Of a DNA stretch of 64,000 bases, positions 26,128 through 34,657 are shown piece by piece. Position numbers and translations under genes: made by a program. The DNA is taken from positions 98,338 to 162,337 of the forward strand of contig CACYMQ010000001.1 in assembly GCA_902775555.1 (NCBI GenBank), read 5' to 3'. The first letter of the stretch is position 1; every line of letters begins with the position of its first letter. The stretch is from an uncultured Lachnospiraceae bacterium. Lineage in GTDB: Bacteria; Bacillota; Clostridia; Lachnospirales; Lachnospiraceae. The notes beneath the pieces were generated by a model. It was not told where the DNA came from. It ran no database searches and saw only the letters and a program-made list of their open reading frames with translations.

Positions 26128-27951
26128 TCAGTCCCCCATCAGACCTGCCAGTGTAAGAAGCGCTCTTGCATTTCTGGTAGTACAGGGGCCGTCCTTCATT
26201 TTATAATCAAAGACGAGTTTGTCATCATCATAGGATTCTTCAAAGTGGTGATTCTCAGCCGGCTCCCCGTTCTCCCGTTTCAGCTCGCACAGTTCAAAAT
26301 CATGGGTGGATACGATCACCATGCTGCCATCCTTCGACAGCTTCTTTAAAGCTTCCTCCGCACCCACGATCCGGTCCGCGGAGTTAGTTCCCTTGAATAT
26401 CTCATCGATCAGACAGAGAGCCGGTGCCCCCTCACCCTTCCGGATGTATTCCGCCATTTCCTTGATCCGGAGGATCTCGGCATAGAAGGTGGAAATACCG
26501 CCGGCCACATCATCCTGTACCCGCATGGATGTAAACAGCTTCCTGTATCCGGAGGAGAAATCCTTTGCCGTGGTTCCGGCACCGATATAGGAAAGCACCA
26601 GATTAATGGCAACCGTACGTAAAAATGTGGTCTTACCCGACATATTCGAGCCTGTGATGATCGTCAGCGGCGAGGCCAGATCCCCGTCATTTGCAACCAC
26701 CTTCTCCGGATCCAGCAGCGGATGTGACAGTTCATGGAACATGAGTCCTTCTCCGCCATCCAGAAGCTTCGGCGTGCAGGTAGGACGTACAACAGAAAGG
26801 ACCGCAAGGCTTCCCAGCTCTTCCAGTTCCGCAACGATATCAAAGCTTCCCGCAAATGCTTCTCCGTGCTGTCTGTCCCAGCGGGATGCCATGAATGCAA
26901 GGAAGAAATCCCATCCTGCAAATCCCGTAAGAAGCATTCCCACTACAGGGTTATAATCCAGATTCTTCAGATCCGCCAGATGCGACAATTTCTTCTGCGC
27001 CACCATCATACCGTCATTTCCGACGACACGTTCCCTGATGCTGCAGAGACGTGAGGATGTAAACTCCGCATCCTTTATGGTACGGAAGATCGGATACACC
27101 TGTCCGCTGGTCATTTCCGACGAGAAGATCCCCCTTGTCTGTTCATCCAGTTTTGCCTTGCATCCTGCCGTTATGGCATACCCCGCCAGAAATGAGATCA
27201 GGATCCAGGCCGGCTGAAGAAGACCGATCAGGATCGCACCGATCACTATAAGGTTCATTACCGGTACCAGGACCATCAGAAACCCCATCCATCCGGTAAA
27301 TCGTATTTTCCCGGGTTTATAGGTATTTCCGGGTTTCCTACGTTCCCCGTCCCGGGTCGGATGCTTTCTTCCATCTACGAAGGCCTGCCGCACGACAGAC
27401 TCATAGTCCAGCAGAAATTTCGGATTCCCTGCCAGCTCCCGGATCGCCTCCTGCCGCTCTTCCCGGTCATCGATCACGGCATAAGGATCCCGAAGTGTAT
27501 CTGCAAGTCTCCACTTTCCGTATGCAGACTGACAGATGCTGATCATCTGATACAGGGATCCCGGTCCCAGAAGATCCAGATCCCGCTCCACGGTATCATC
27601 CTTCTTCAGATATTCGCTTCCGTCCTCCGGGAATTCTCTCCAGCCGGTACCGAAGCGGGCTGGATATGCCTCCACCACGTTTTTTCTGGCTTCCAGAAGT
27701 CTCTGCTTCTTCTCTATCCCGTCATGAATGCGGATCAGTACCAGAAACGCCACGATACACAGGATCCCGCCGATCAGGTACAGTTCCTTCCCCGGTCGTT
27801 CCGTGAGCCCCAGATACAGCAGCACCACTGCGGCAAGGAATACCGCCAGACGGAGCCAGGCGATCCGGTCAAATGACCGGCCGAGCCGTCTTCCCAGTTC
27901 TTCGTCCTGCTCCTGTTCATTTCTATAAAACTCTTCCAATTGCTTTTCCAT
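26128..27951 (-). CDS. Membrane-anchored MutS-like ATPase
   Basis: About 607 residues from ATG 27951 (MEKQLEEFY). A charged N-terminus is followed by two membrane helices at about 32-50 and 57-74, a second hydrophobic pair at about 213-255, then a MutS core/lever region and the ABC-type MutS ATPase: Walker A ITGSNMSGKTTFLRT, Walker B ALCLIDEIFKGTNSADR, and the downstream VIVSTHDFE switch. The mismatch-recognition domain of MutS is absent. The function is unknown; it is not expected to do mismatch repair. The frame extends to a GTG at 28011, but a TATAAT box ends about 5 nt before it, so that start would lie at the transcription start. Confidence 0.85.
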   Translation of the reverse strand: MEKQLEEFYRNEQEQDEELGRRLGRSFDRIAWLRLAVFLAAVVLLYLGLTERPGKELYLIGGILCIVAFLVLIRIHDGIEKKQRLLEARKNVVEAYPARFGTGWREFPEDGSEYLKKDDTVERDLDLLGPGSLYQMISICQSAYGKWRLADTLRDPYAVIDDREERQEAIRELAGNPKFLLDYESVVRQAFVDGRKHPTRDGERRKPGNTYKPGKIRFTGWMGFLMVLVPVMNLIVIGAILIGLLQPAWILISFLAGYAITAGCKAKLDEQTRGIFSSEMTSGQVYPIFRTIKDAEFTSSRLCSIRERVVGNDGMMVAQKKLSHLADLKNLDYNPVVGMLLTGFAGWDFFLAFMASRWDRQHGEAFAGSFDIVAELEELGSLAVLSVVRPTCTPKLLDGGEGLMFHELSHPLLDPEKVVANDGDLASPLTIITGSNMSGKTTFLRTVAINLVLSYIGAGTTAKDFSSGYRKLFTSMRVQDDVAGGISTFYAEILRIKEMAEYIRKGEGAPALCLIDEIFKGTNSADRIVGAEEALKKLSKDGSMVIVSTHDFELCELKRENGEPAENHHFEESYDDDKLVFDYKMKDGPCTTRNARALLTLAGLMGD

Positions 27952-28053
27952 ATGCAGTCTTTGTTTCCTCTCCTGTCTTAAAGCCCGCCCGCAAGGGGCG
28001 GAAGATCTCACCCGAAAATTATAACCGATACCCTTCTCTTTTTCTACCTTTTC

Positions 28054-28082
28054 TTGCTTTTTTCTCCTGTGTGCGGTAAAAT
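28054..28082 (+). promoter_or_regulatory. Sigma-A promoter for the small amphipathic protein gene
   Basis: TTGCTT (28054-28059), 17-bp spacer, TAAAAT (28077-28082), 36 bp before the start codon. Confidence 0.75.
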
Positions 28083-28117
28083 AAAAAGCAAATCTAGCTT
28101 AACAGGAGGTGTTAAAA

Positions 28118-28570
28118 ATGGGATTGGGTAAATTCGTAGGCGGTGTACTGAAAATCGGTATTGCAGCCGTTGCCGTAGCCGGTGTATGCTCCCTTTTTAA
28201 AGAGGAGATCCGTGAGACGGAAACCTACAAGAAGGCAAATGAGAAATATGATGTGGACACCAAAGTAAAGAAGGCCACAGAGGTTGTAAAGAGCACCACG
28301 ATGGAAGCAGCCAAGAAGGTTTCCGAAACGGCTAAAACCGTGAAGGAGAAGTGGGGAACCGCCGATGATGAATCCGTAGCAGAGAATGAGATCATTCTGG
28401 ACGACGCAGCTCCGGAAGCCCGCGACTATGTGGACATCTCCGATACAGCCAAGGAAGCCGGTGAGAAGGCTGAGGATGCAGCAGAAGCAGTGGCAGCGAA
28501 GGCTGAGGATGCAGCGGAAACCGTAGCGGAAGCAGCAGGTACCGCAACCGAAGATATCGTCCTCGACTGA
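28118..28570 (+). CDS. Small membrane-anchored amphipathic helical protein (YtxH-like)
   Basis: 150 residues. N-terminal GKFVGGVLKIGIAAVAVAGV is one hydrophobic segment; the rest is Lys/Glu/Ala-rich with long amphipathic helices, ending in imperfect repeats of AEDAAEAVA type. This layout is like YtxH or LEA-type stress proteins, but I cannot assign a family. Start ATG 28118 has GGAGG 8 nt upstream; an in-frame GTG at 28109 overlaps that site. It has its own promoter and a strong terminator. Confidence 0.8.
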   Translation: MGLGKFVGGVLKIGIAAVAVAGVCSLFKEEIRETETYKKANEKYDVDTKVKKATEVVKSTTMEAAKKVSETAKTVKEKWGTADDESVAENEIILDDAAPEARDYVDISDTAKEAGEKAEDAAEAVAAKAEDAAETVAEAAGTATEDIVLD

Positions 28571-28599
28571 TGAAACACTGAAATAGTAAATCGTTTATG

Positions 28600-28636
28600 A
28601 GAAAACCCGTCACGGCATAGCCATGACGGGTTTTCT
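28600..28636 (+). terminator. Strong intrinsic terminator
   Basis: Arms AGAAAACCCGTCA/TGACGGGTTTTCT, extended by GGC/GCC across one mismatch, loop ATA. It follows the amphipathic protein gene by 30 nt. Confidence 0.85.
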
Positions 28637-28637
28637 G

Positions 28638-28724
28638 TTCCTTCGCTCCGCTCAGGATGACACCCACCATGTCATTCTGAGGAGCTAAGCCCCACCGTGT
28701 CATTCTGAGCGAAGCGAAGAATCC
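28638..28724. repeat. Dispersed palindromic repeat, copy 3
   Basis: An inverted half (CCTTCGCTCCGCTCAGGATGACA), a partial direct half (TGTCATTCTGAGGAGC), and a full half (TGTCATTCTGAGCGAAGCGA, continuing to 28724). Same family as at 9637 and in uvrC. It runs up to the stop codon of the next gene. Confidence 0.8.
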
Positions 28725-29764
28725 TACTCCTCTCCGGGCTCCTGCCGTTCAGCCTCCTGCTCCTCCGCAAGCTCCTGCAACGCCATCTCATTTTCCGCTT
28801 CTTCTTTTTCTTTCAGGATATGCTCCTCATATTCCAGCAGCGGTTCTCCTCTCATGAAGTAGATCACATCATTGATGATCTCCTCATCGAAGAAATCCGC
28901 TTCAAAATACAGATCATCCGCATTGGATGCGGTAAGCCGGTATACATGCATGGGTCTTCCCAGACCCTTTCTTCTCTTCTCGATATGCTTCGACAGATAT
29001 TTGATATCATCGATCCTTACGACATCGATATGCGTGATATAGGAAACGATGAGATAATTCTCCGTAACGGTCACATTGTCCTGACTGAACCGGAGTTTCT
29101 TCTCCATCTCACGGTCCAGTTTCCGTATATACCTTCCCACAGACCCGAACTGTTTCAGCACCCTCGCCTCATGGTTCAGCACCGGGAACGCCGTTGCGGC
29201 CAGCACATACAGCATGATCAGCCCGAGAACCGATGCCACGACCCAGGACGCGATCCGAAGCAGGCGGATCCTCATGAGCGGGAAGGAGGTCTCATCCAGT
29301 ATATATTCCGGACACAGTCCTTCCATCTCTTTCTTCGGTATACCGAGGGAATTCGCATATTCCCCTTCCACATAACCCGCTGTCACCTCATCCCGGATGA
29401 TGCATGCCGAGACAGTGATCTTCTCCGACTCACCGGTGCGGAGCGTTTTCGCTGTTTTCTCCGAAAGCAGGATCAGCTGCATCCTGCCACCTACCATCAG
29501 GTAAAAGTACTCCGCCACCGGATCCTCATTTTCCATGACGGATATTCCCGTGCTTTTCAAGCCTTCCAGGGTGATCGTCACATTTGTCTGCCCGGAAGTA
29601 TAATACTCCCGGAGCCTCGATATATCATCCAGCGAATGCGTCTGAAACATCTCCAGTCTGGATACCTGGGACATCAGCAGCAGAAATGCAGAAAGGATCA
29701 GTACCACCGGAAGTGCCATATATAATAAGTTTTTTCTCAGCAGCTTACTGAAGCTGTGCTGCAT
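28724..29764 (-). CDS. Uncharacterised bitopic membrane protein
   Basis: 346 residues; family not recognised with confidence. A membrane helix at about 14-34 (MALPVVLILSAFLLL) and a second at about 172-195 (VVASVLGLIMLYVLAATAF) enclose an outside domain of about 135 residues. The C-terminal cytosolic part is beta-rich (NYLIVSYITHIDVVRIDDI) and ends in a Glu-rich coiled coil (about 310-346). The start at 29764 is preferred because GGAGG is 9 nt upstream; the ATG at 29773 abuts that site. It is last of an operon with a hydrolase, a DUF4317 gene and a secreted protein gene. Confidence 0.8.
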   Translation of the reverse strand: MQHSFSKLLRKNLLYMALPVVLILSAFLLLMSQVSRLEMFQTHSLDDISRLREYYTSGQTNVTITLEGLKSTGISVMENEDPVAEYFYLMVGGRMQLILLSEKTAKTLRTGESEKITVSACIIRDEVTAGYVEGEYANSLGIPKKEMEGLCPEYILDETSFPLMRIRLLRIASWVVASVLGLIMLYVLAATAFPVLNHEARVLKQFGSVGRYIRKLDREMEKKLRFSQDNVTVTENYLIVSYITHIDVVRIDDIKYLSKHIEKRRKGLGRPMHVYRLTASNADDLYFEADFFDEEIINDVIYFMRGEPLLEYEEHILKEKEEAENEMALQELAEEQEAERQEPGEE

Positions 29765-29796
29765 AGTGTTCATCCTCCTGCCCGATCCGCCGGATT

Positions 29797-30879
29797 TTAC
29801 TTACCCGCCAGGATCTTCTGATAAAATGCATCCACCGTATCAAAAAGCTCCGTATTGACACCTGCGGAGATATCCTTGTCAACATCCCGGAAATACTCCG
29901 CCTGTACCTCCTCCGGCAGCTCCCAGCTTTCCTTTACGTGATATTCCTTCTTCGGTACCTCCAGGCGCTCTTCAAGCCGGTCCTTGTACAGTTTCGCCTC
30001 CTCCGAAAGGAAAATGTTATTATGCCCGTTTCTTTCCGCACTGTAATCCAGCGTAAGAAACTCCGCATTCGGATTCGTGATCCGTTCCCTCTGATTGATG
30101 ATGCCGGCCCCGTTGTATCTCACATAATCATCTCCGGCACCATGCATGATCAGCACAGGCGTGTCGGTACTGTTGATCCCGTCAACCGCCGTAATTCCCG
30201 CATCTTCTCCGAATCTTCTCCTGTTCTCCAGACGGATCAGAGGTTTCATGGTACGGGCGATCGGTCCTACCATTCCCTCTCCCATTTCCTCCGTCACATC
30301 CACCGGCTCCGAAAAACCGGATATGGCTACCACTCCGTCCGCCTGCCTGCCCATTCCCAGGACAGCGCATACGGAATAGCCTCCCCAGCTATGACCGAAC
30401 AGAAATCTCGGAAGCGCGGAGAGCTCGGGGTCCGCAGCTACAAAATCCAGCGCCGCCGCAAGGTCTCTCGGCCCCTGCTGAAGCCCTTTGCTTGTCTCTC
30501 CGGGACTCTCACAGCAGCCCGTATTATCAAAGCCAAATACAAGATACCCCCGGTCCACCAGGTTCAGGATCCCTCCGATATAGGTCTCATGCCCCGAGAA
30601 GATCCCATGGGAGAATACGACAAGCCCTCTTTCCTTTCGTTCTCCGTAGAGGTACCCTTGCAGCATCAGCTCTCCCGAAGGAAACTGTACAGGCTTACGG
30701 GTATACTTCCCCGGGTATCTCTCTTCGATCTCCTTAAAGGTCCGGTTTGTCGTATACTTTGGCAAAGAGGTTTTGGCAAATACATAATTATAGGATGTAC
30801 GGACCATGGTATAGCCTGCGCCGCCCCATACGGCAGCCAGTCCGCCGATCCCGATCAAAGCTTTTGTTATATTCTTCAT
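29797..30879 (-). CDS. Membrane-anchored alpha/beta hydrolase
   Basis: 360 residues from ATG 30879 (MKNITKALIGIGG). An N-terminal hydrophobic anchor (about 6-25) is followed by an alpha/beta-hydrolase core: oxyanion VFSHGIFSGHETY, nucleophile elbow FGHSWGGYSV, acid in LIMHGAGDDYV, and the His in ERNGHNNIFL. The natural substrate is unknown; the family includes esterases and peptidases. A Gly-rich G-run serves as ribosome-binding site, 17 nt after the DUF4317 gene. Confidence 0.88.
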   Translation of the reverse strand: MKNITKALIGIGGLAAVWGGAGYTMVRTSYNYVFAKTSLPKYTTNRTFKEIEERYPGKYTRKPVQFPSGELMLQGYLYGERKERGLVVFSHGIFSGHETYIGGILNLVDRGYLVFGFDNTGCCESPGETSKGLQQGPRDLAAALDFVAADPELSALPRFLFGHSWGGYSVCAVLGMGRQADGVVAISGFSEPVDVTEEMGEGMVGPIARTMKPLIRLENRRRFGEDAGITAVDGINSTDTPVLIMHGAGDDYVRYNGAGIINQRERITNPNAEFLTLDYSAERNGHNNIFLSEEAKLYKDRLEERLEVPKKEYHVKESWELPEEVQAEYFRDVDKDISAGVNTELFDTVDAFYQKILAGK

Positions 30880-30896
30880 AAGCCCCCCCGATCTTC

Positions 30897-32144
30897 TTAT
30901 ATTCCGATGGGAATCCCATTTACGGATACGCCGTCCTCCAGTTCGATCACCAGACACTTCTTCCCGTCAATGACCCTCGTTTCCAACAGCTCCGTCCTGT
31001 CTGTATTGATACGGATGGTGAAATCCGCATTCTTCACCTCCAGCTGTCTGCCGGGAACCAGGTTCGAAGCGACGAAGATCCTTTCTTCGATGGGAATATC
31101 CTCCGGATACCGGGACAGTGCGGTCTCGTCTGTCTCTTTTTTTTCTCCGGCTTCCGTGTCGGCCTCCGTTGTTTCTGCCGGTTCCGGAATGGTAAAGAGT
31201 GCATCGAAACGATCATCAAAGCCTTTCATCTGCTCTTCACTCACGCCGCAGTCCGTCAGGATCACCCGCACATCATCCTTATTCAGGACCGGACTCTCCT
31301 GTTCTTCCTTCTTCTCCTTCACGATCTCCCTCAGACTGTCCTGGATCTGAAGGACCGTAGACAGGTCTCCCTTCTCTCCCAGCGTTTCCGTGAGAAGTTC
31401 ATTGAAGCCGTTCTTCTGACCAGCTGCCGCAAGAGGCGCTCCGCTTCCAAGCACCGCATCGGCAAAGGCCGGCCGGATATCCACGGAATCCTTTGAGTAA
31501 TACAGTACCAGATCCTGATCCGCCGAGCGTTCCACAAATGCAGGATACAGGAAGCCGTTCATCGGCATTTCTACGATCTGACCCGGAGTCAGATTGTGAA
31601 AGGCTTTCTCCGACGGGTCGTATCCCAGTCCCGGCTTGGTCGGCTTCACGGGACAGATGGCGCAGAGTATGTGACGGTAGACCTCTTCGGATGCATCCGA
31701 CAGTTCCAGTCCGTCCAGGGTCTTACCCGGAACATCATAATCCTGTCTTGCCAGCAGGATAAGATAATTATCTATATATTGAAAATGCTCTATGACCCGG
31801 TCATAAAAGGTATTCAGTACTCCTTCATCCTTCAGGTCGCACTCCACCAGAGACTTCAGCAGCTTTACCTCATCGCTGTCCATATCTCCGGTCCCGTCAT
31901 TTCTATGAACCTGTCTCGGCTTCAGCAGGATGAGATTCTTGTCTCTGGTACCGGAAAGTGTCTTTCGGAACAGCTCCAGGTATTTGAAACGCTCTTCCTC
32001 CGGAAGCGTCAGGAAATTCTCCGTAAAGGAGACGACCTTGCTCTTCTCACCATTCACATAACAGCCGCTGATACACCTTATCCCGCTTCTCTCAGGATCC
32101 AACTGGTATAAATGCTTGATCTCACTGATATCACTGGGTCTCAT
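30897..32144 (-). CDS. DUF4317 family protein
   Basis: 415 residues. The opening MRPSDISEIKHLYQLDPERS and ISGCYVNGEKSKVVSFTENF are typical of DUF4317, a Clostridia family of unknown function. A Glu/Thr-rich low-complexity stretch (about 325-350) separates two globular parts. No signal peptide. Start at 32144 is fixed by AGGAGG 7 nt upstream. It is second in a four-gene unit, 24 nt behind the upstream gene. Confidence 0.82.
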   Translation of the reverse strand: MRPSDISEIKHLYQLDPERSGIRCISGCYVNGEKSKVVSFTENFLTLPEEERFKYLELFRKTLSGTRDKNLILLKPRQVHRNDGTGDMDSDEVKLLKSLVECDLKDEGVLNTFYDRVIEHFQYIDNYLILLARQDYDVPGKTLDGLELSDASEEVYRHILCAICPVKPTKPGLGYDPSEKAFHNLTPGQIVEMPMNGFLYPAFVERSADQDLVLYYSKDSVDIRPAFADAVLGSGAPLAAAGQKNGFNELLTETLGEKGDLSTVLQIQDSLREIVKEKKEEQESPVLNKDDVRVILTDCGVSEEQMKGFDDRFDALFTIPEPAETTEADTEAGEKKETDETALSRYPEDIPIEERIFVASNLVPGRQLEVKNADFTIRINTDRTELLETRVIDGKKCLVIELEDGVSVNGIPIGI

Positions 32145-32168
32145 ATATATCCTCCTAATCTGCCGCAT

Positions 32169-33005
32169 TTACCTGCCGGCCGTTCCTGTCTGACCTGCCG
32201 GATCGGTAGTTCCCGTCGGATCGGAGGGATCCGCTCCGCCCGTCCCATCCGGCTCCTCCGGCCGGTCCGGATCCTCCACAAAATGGTACTCCAGAGTATC
32301 CTGAAGAACTTCAAGGAATCCGTCGCAAACCGCTTTGTTGGCATCATTCGGATACTCACTGTAGATCTGGACTTCATTCCGGTCCGGATGCTTGAAGCCC
32401 TCCACGTAGAATACCGTCTTCCGGTTATTGGTATAACCGGAGATACAATAATGCGAATCCTCCTTCTTATCGAAGGTCACCTGTGTCCCTGTATCCGTCT
32501 TATACAGATTATGCAGTACACTATATTCCGTTTCAAAACTGACATCCCGGTTTGTGAGATGAGATTCCTGAACCTGGAGCCTCATTTCGTATTCCGGATT
32601 CTCAAAGATATAAAAGTAACCATTCTCATGTTCTTTCGGTGAAATATCCCGGAATCCTTCCGGTATCTCAAAGCTGCTTCCCAGCTTTCCTTTATGGGGA
32701 CCAGCTCCGTCGATGATCTTCTCCGTAGCCATCTCTGTAGCTTTCTCTGTCACCGTCCCGGGATTTCCGCCTTCCGTAGGCAGCTGAACCACGGGGTGCT
32801 CTGTATTTCTTTCACTCTTTTTATCTTCCTGCTTCTCTCCGGCACTCTTTCCTTCGGTGGTAACGGACTCCGCAGGAGTATCCATCGGTCCCGAAGCCTC
32901 CTTTGTCCCGTTCTTCTTTCCGTCTCCGGGAAGCAGGAGCACCAGGACGACCGTCACAAGAACGATCACCGCCACAGCAATGACCAGTCTGACTTTTCTT
33001 TTCAT
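32169..33005 (-). CDS. Uncharacterised membrane-anchored protein with a compact extracellular domain
   Basis: 278 residues. One N-terminal anchor (about 5-26, VRLVIAVAVIVLVTVVLVLLL), then a Thr/Glu/Lys-rich linker (about 30-105), a globular domain (about 106-245) beginning GSSFEIPEGFRDISPKE, and a Pro/Gly/Asp/Thr tail. The pattern of the domain (IPEGF, YFYIFENPEYEMRLQV, QDTLEYHF) suggests a PsbP/DUF1795-like fold, which is inference. It heads the operon ending at 28724. TTGACG and TATAAT stand upstream near 33109-33125 but at poor spacing. Confidence 0.75.
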   Translation of the reverse strand: MKRKVRLVIAVAVIVLVTVVLVLLLPGDGKKNGTKEASGPMDTPAESVTTEGKSAGEKQEDKKSERNTEHPVVQLPTEGGNPGTVTEKATEMATEKIIDGAGPHKGKLGSSFEIPEGFRDISPKEHENGYFYIFENPEYEMRLQVQESHLTNRDVSFETEYSVLHNLYKTDTGTQVTFDKKEDSHYCISGYTNNRKTVFYVEGFKHPDRNEVQIYSEYPNDANKAVCDGFLEVLQDTLEYHFVEDPDRPEEPDGTGGADPSDPTGTTDPAGQTGTAGR

Positions 33006-33122
33006 AACATGTCATTCTCCATACTTGTTTCTTCCCATGTTCATGCACGCTTCGACCTGTACGGGCGTACAGCTGACAGGTGCGGTTTTGAGCACGCCAT
33101 ATGATTATACACGTTTTGCGTC

Positions 33123-33157
33123 AAAAAAAGAAGTGGCACGGGACCACTTCTTTTTTT
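33123..33157 (-). terminator. Terminator of the OFA-type transporter gene
   Basis: Perfect 14-bp arms AAAAAAAGAAGTGG/CCACTTCTTTTTTT with loop CACGGGA. Confidence 0.9.
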
Positions 33158-33175
33158 ATTTTCCATCACAGGAAG

Positions 33176-34558
33176 TTATGCATTGGCTTTGGCCGCTTTC
33201 TTTGCAGCCTTTGCCTCCAGCGCCTTATCCGTGGGACGAACAAGGAACAGACAGAGCAGCAGAGCCACTACATAGAGAGCAAGTGTAAAGTACAGAACGT
33301 TCTGATAACCGTCCGGATTCACTTCCGCTGTTTTTGTTACGCCCTTCTCCACATACTCGATCGTCTTCACGGATCCGGTATGGGATACGATAAAGGATGC
33401 AACCTGGTTTCCGGTAAGACCGGCAAATGCCCAAGCGGAAAGAGTGATACCGTGGATCGCGGAAATGGAACCCATTCCGTAGTGATCGGAAAGCAGTGTG
33501 GGCACATTGGAGAAGCCTCCGCCGTAGCCTGCATTTACAACCATGATCAGTGCAATAACGAGGATGATCAGCAGTGTGTTGCCTTCACCGTTCTTGATAC
33601 CCTGTGTTACCATGACCAGTACGGTGAATGCGATCGACAGAATGAAGATCAGCTTGTAGATCGTATTACGATCCTTCATGGTATCTGCCCATGCGGAGAA
33701 GCCGAGACGACCGCCCGCATTGAAGATTGCGGAAAAAGTTGAAATGATACCAACCGAAGCTGCAAGGCCGACACATTTTACGATCATCTTCTCCTGGGAG
33801 ATCAATGCCAGACCGCAGGTGATATTGATATAAAACATCAGCCAGATACCGATATAGTTACCAATGGGCTTGGTCTTAAGAGTTGCCATGATGCTGGGCT
33901 TCTCACCCTTGCCCTGAGGCTCATGCCATCCTGCCGGCTTGGCCAGGAGCAGATGACCTACGAACATCATAACGAAGTAAACACCTGCCAGGATCCAGAA
34001 CATGGCATATACGCCGACGCTCTTCTGCAGTGCTTCCATGATAGGACTTGCGATGGCCTTTGCAGCACCGAATCCCGCAACCGCAAGACCGGTAGCCAGA
34101 CCCTTACGGTCCTTGAACCACAGCATCAGCGTCTTGACCGGTGAGAGATAACCGGTACCGAGACCGATACCCATGATAAAACCATAACTGAAATAGATAC
34201 CGATCAGAACGACCGGGCTTCCGTGGAGGGACTGATCCGGTCCGCCGAGATAAATGAAAAGTCCCGTCAGAGCCATACCTGCCGAGAAGCAGATGGTGGC
34301 GATCAGTGAAGACTTATGAATATCCTTCTCTACAAAATTACCGAGAAAGGCTGCGGACATTCCCAGGAAGAAGATGGCGAAACTGAACGCCCACTCTGTT
34401 GCTCCCTTGGAAAAGCCGATGTGTGTTGCGATCTCCTGACTAAACAGTGACCAACAATAAACGGTACCGATACTGCAGTGGAGCAGCAGTGCAGGGATTG
34501 CGGCGCGCACCCATTTATTGGAACGCCATCCACCTGTCTTTACATTCTCTTCACTCAT
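33176..34558 (-). CDS. MFS transporter, OFA (oxalate/formate antiporter-like) family
   Basis: 460 residues with about 12 membrane helices. The start helix ALLLHCSIGTVYCWSLFSQ, GIGLGTGYLSPVKTLMLWFKDRKGLATG and GYGGGFSNVPTLLSDHYGM are typical of OFA-family major facilitators, which move small carboxylates or amino-acid-like solutes. Oxalate exchange is not established for members like this one. GAGGAG precedes the start. It is monocistronic between two terminators, with a consensus promoter whose start site falls in the terminator of the gene before. Confidence 0.9.
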   Translation of the reverse strand: MSEENVKTGGWRSNKWVRAAIPALLLHCSIGTVYCWSLFSQEIATHIGFSKGATEWAFSFAIFFLGMSAAFLGNFVEKDIHKSSLIATICFSAGMALTGLFIYLGGPDQSLHGSPVVLIGIYFSYGFIMGIGLGTGYLSPVKTLMLWFKDRKGLATGLAVAGFGAAKAIASPIMEALQKSVGVYAMFWILAGVYFVMMFVGHLLLAKPAGWHEPQGKGEKPSIMATLKTKPIGNYIGIWLMFYINITCGLALISQEKMIVKCVGLAASVGIISTFSAIFNAGGRLGFSAWADTMKDRNTIYKLIFILSIAFTVLVMVTQGIKNGEGNTLLIILVIALIMVVNAGYGGGFSNVPTLLSDHYGMGSISAIHGITLSAWAFAGLTGNQVASFIVSHTGSVKTIEYVEKGVTKTAEVNPDGYQNVLYFTLALYVVALLLCLFLVRPTDKALEAKAAKKAAKANA

Positions 34559-34587
34559 GACGACTCTCCTCTTCTACTTAATAAAAA

Positions 34588-34622
34588 ATCTCCATTTAGG
34601 TACAAAACCCAAATGGAGATTA
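34588..34622 (-). terminator. Terminator of the AI-2E-type permease gene
   Basis: Perfect 11-bp arms AATCTCCATTT/AAATGGAGATT around a 13-nt loop; the minus-strand U-run follows at once. It overlaps the promoter of the OFA gene. Confidence 0.85.
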
Positions 34623-34647
34623 TAGCTTATTTTATTTGCAGTTTCAA
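34619..34647 (-). promoter_or_regulatory. Consensus sigma-A promoter for the OFA transporter gene
   Basis: Minus strand: TTGAAA (34642-34647), 17-bp spacer, perfect TATAAT (34619-34624). The predicted start near 34612 lies in the first arm of the terminator hairpin. Confidence 0.8.
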
Positions 34648-34657
34648 GAGTTTCTTC

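Noticed and set aside
27952..28011. GTG start at 28011 for the MutS-like protein
   Set aside because: TATAAT ends about 5 nt upstream, so transcription would begin at or after the GTG; ATG 27951 with an upstream GGAGAGG leader fits better, though the spacing is long.
33100..33130. Consensus promoter for the 32169 gene from TTGACG and TATAAT
   Set aside because: The two boxes are only 9 bp apart; either may work with a weaker partner, so no promoter is called.
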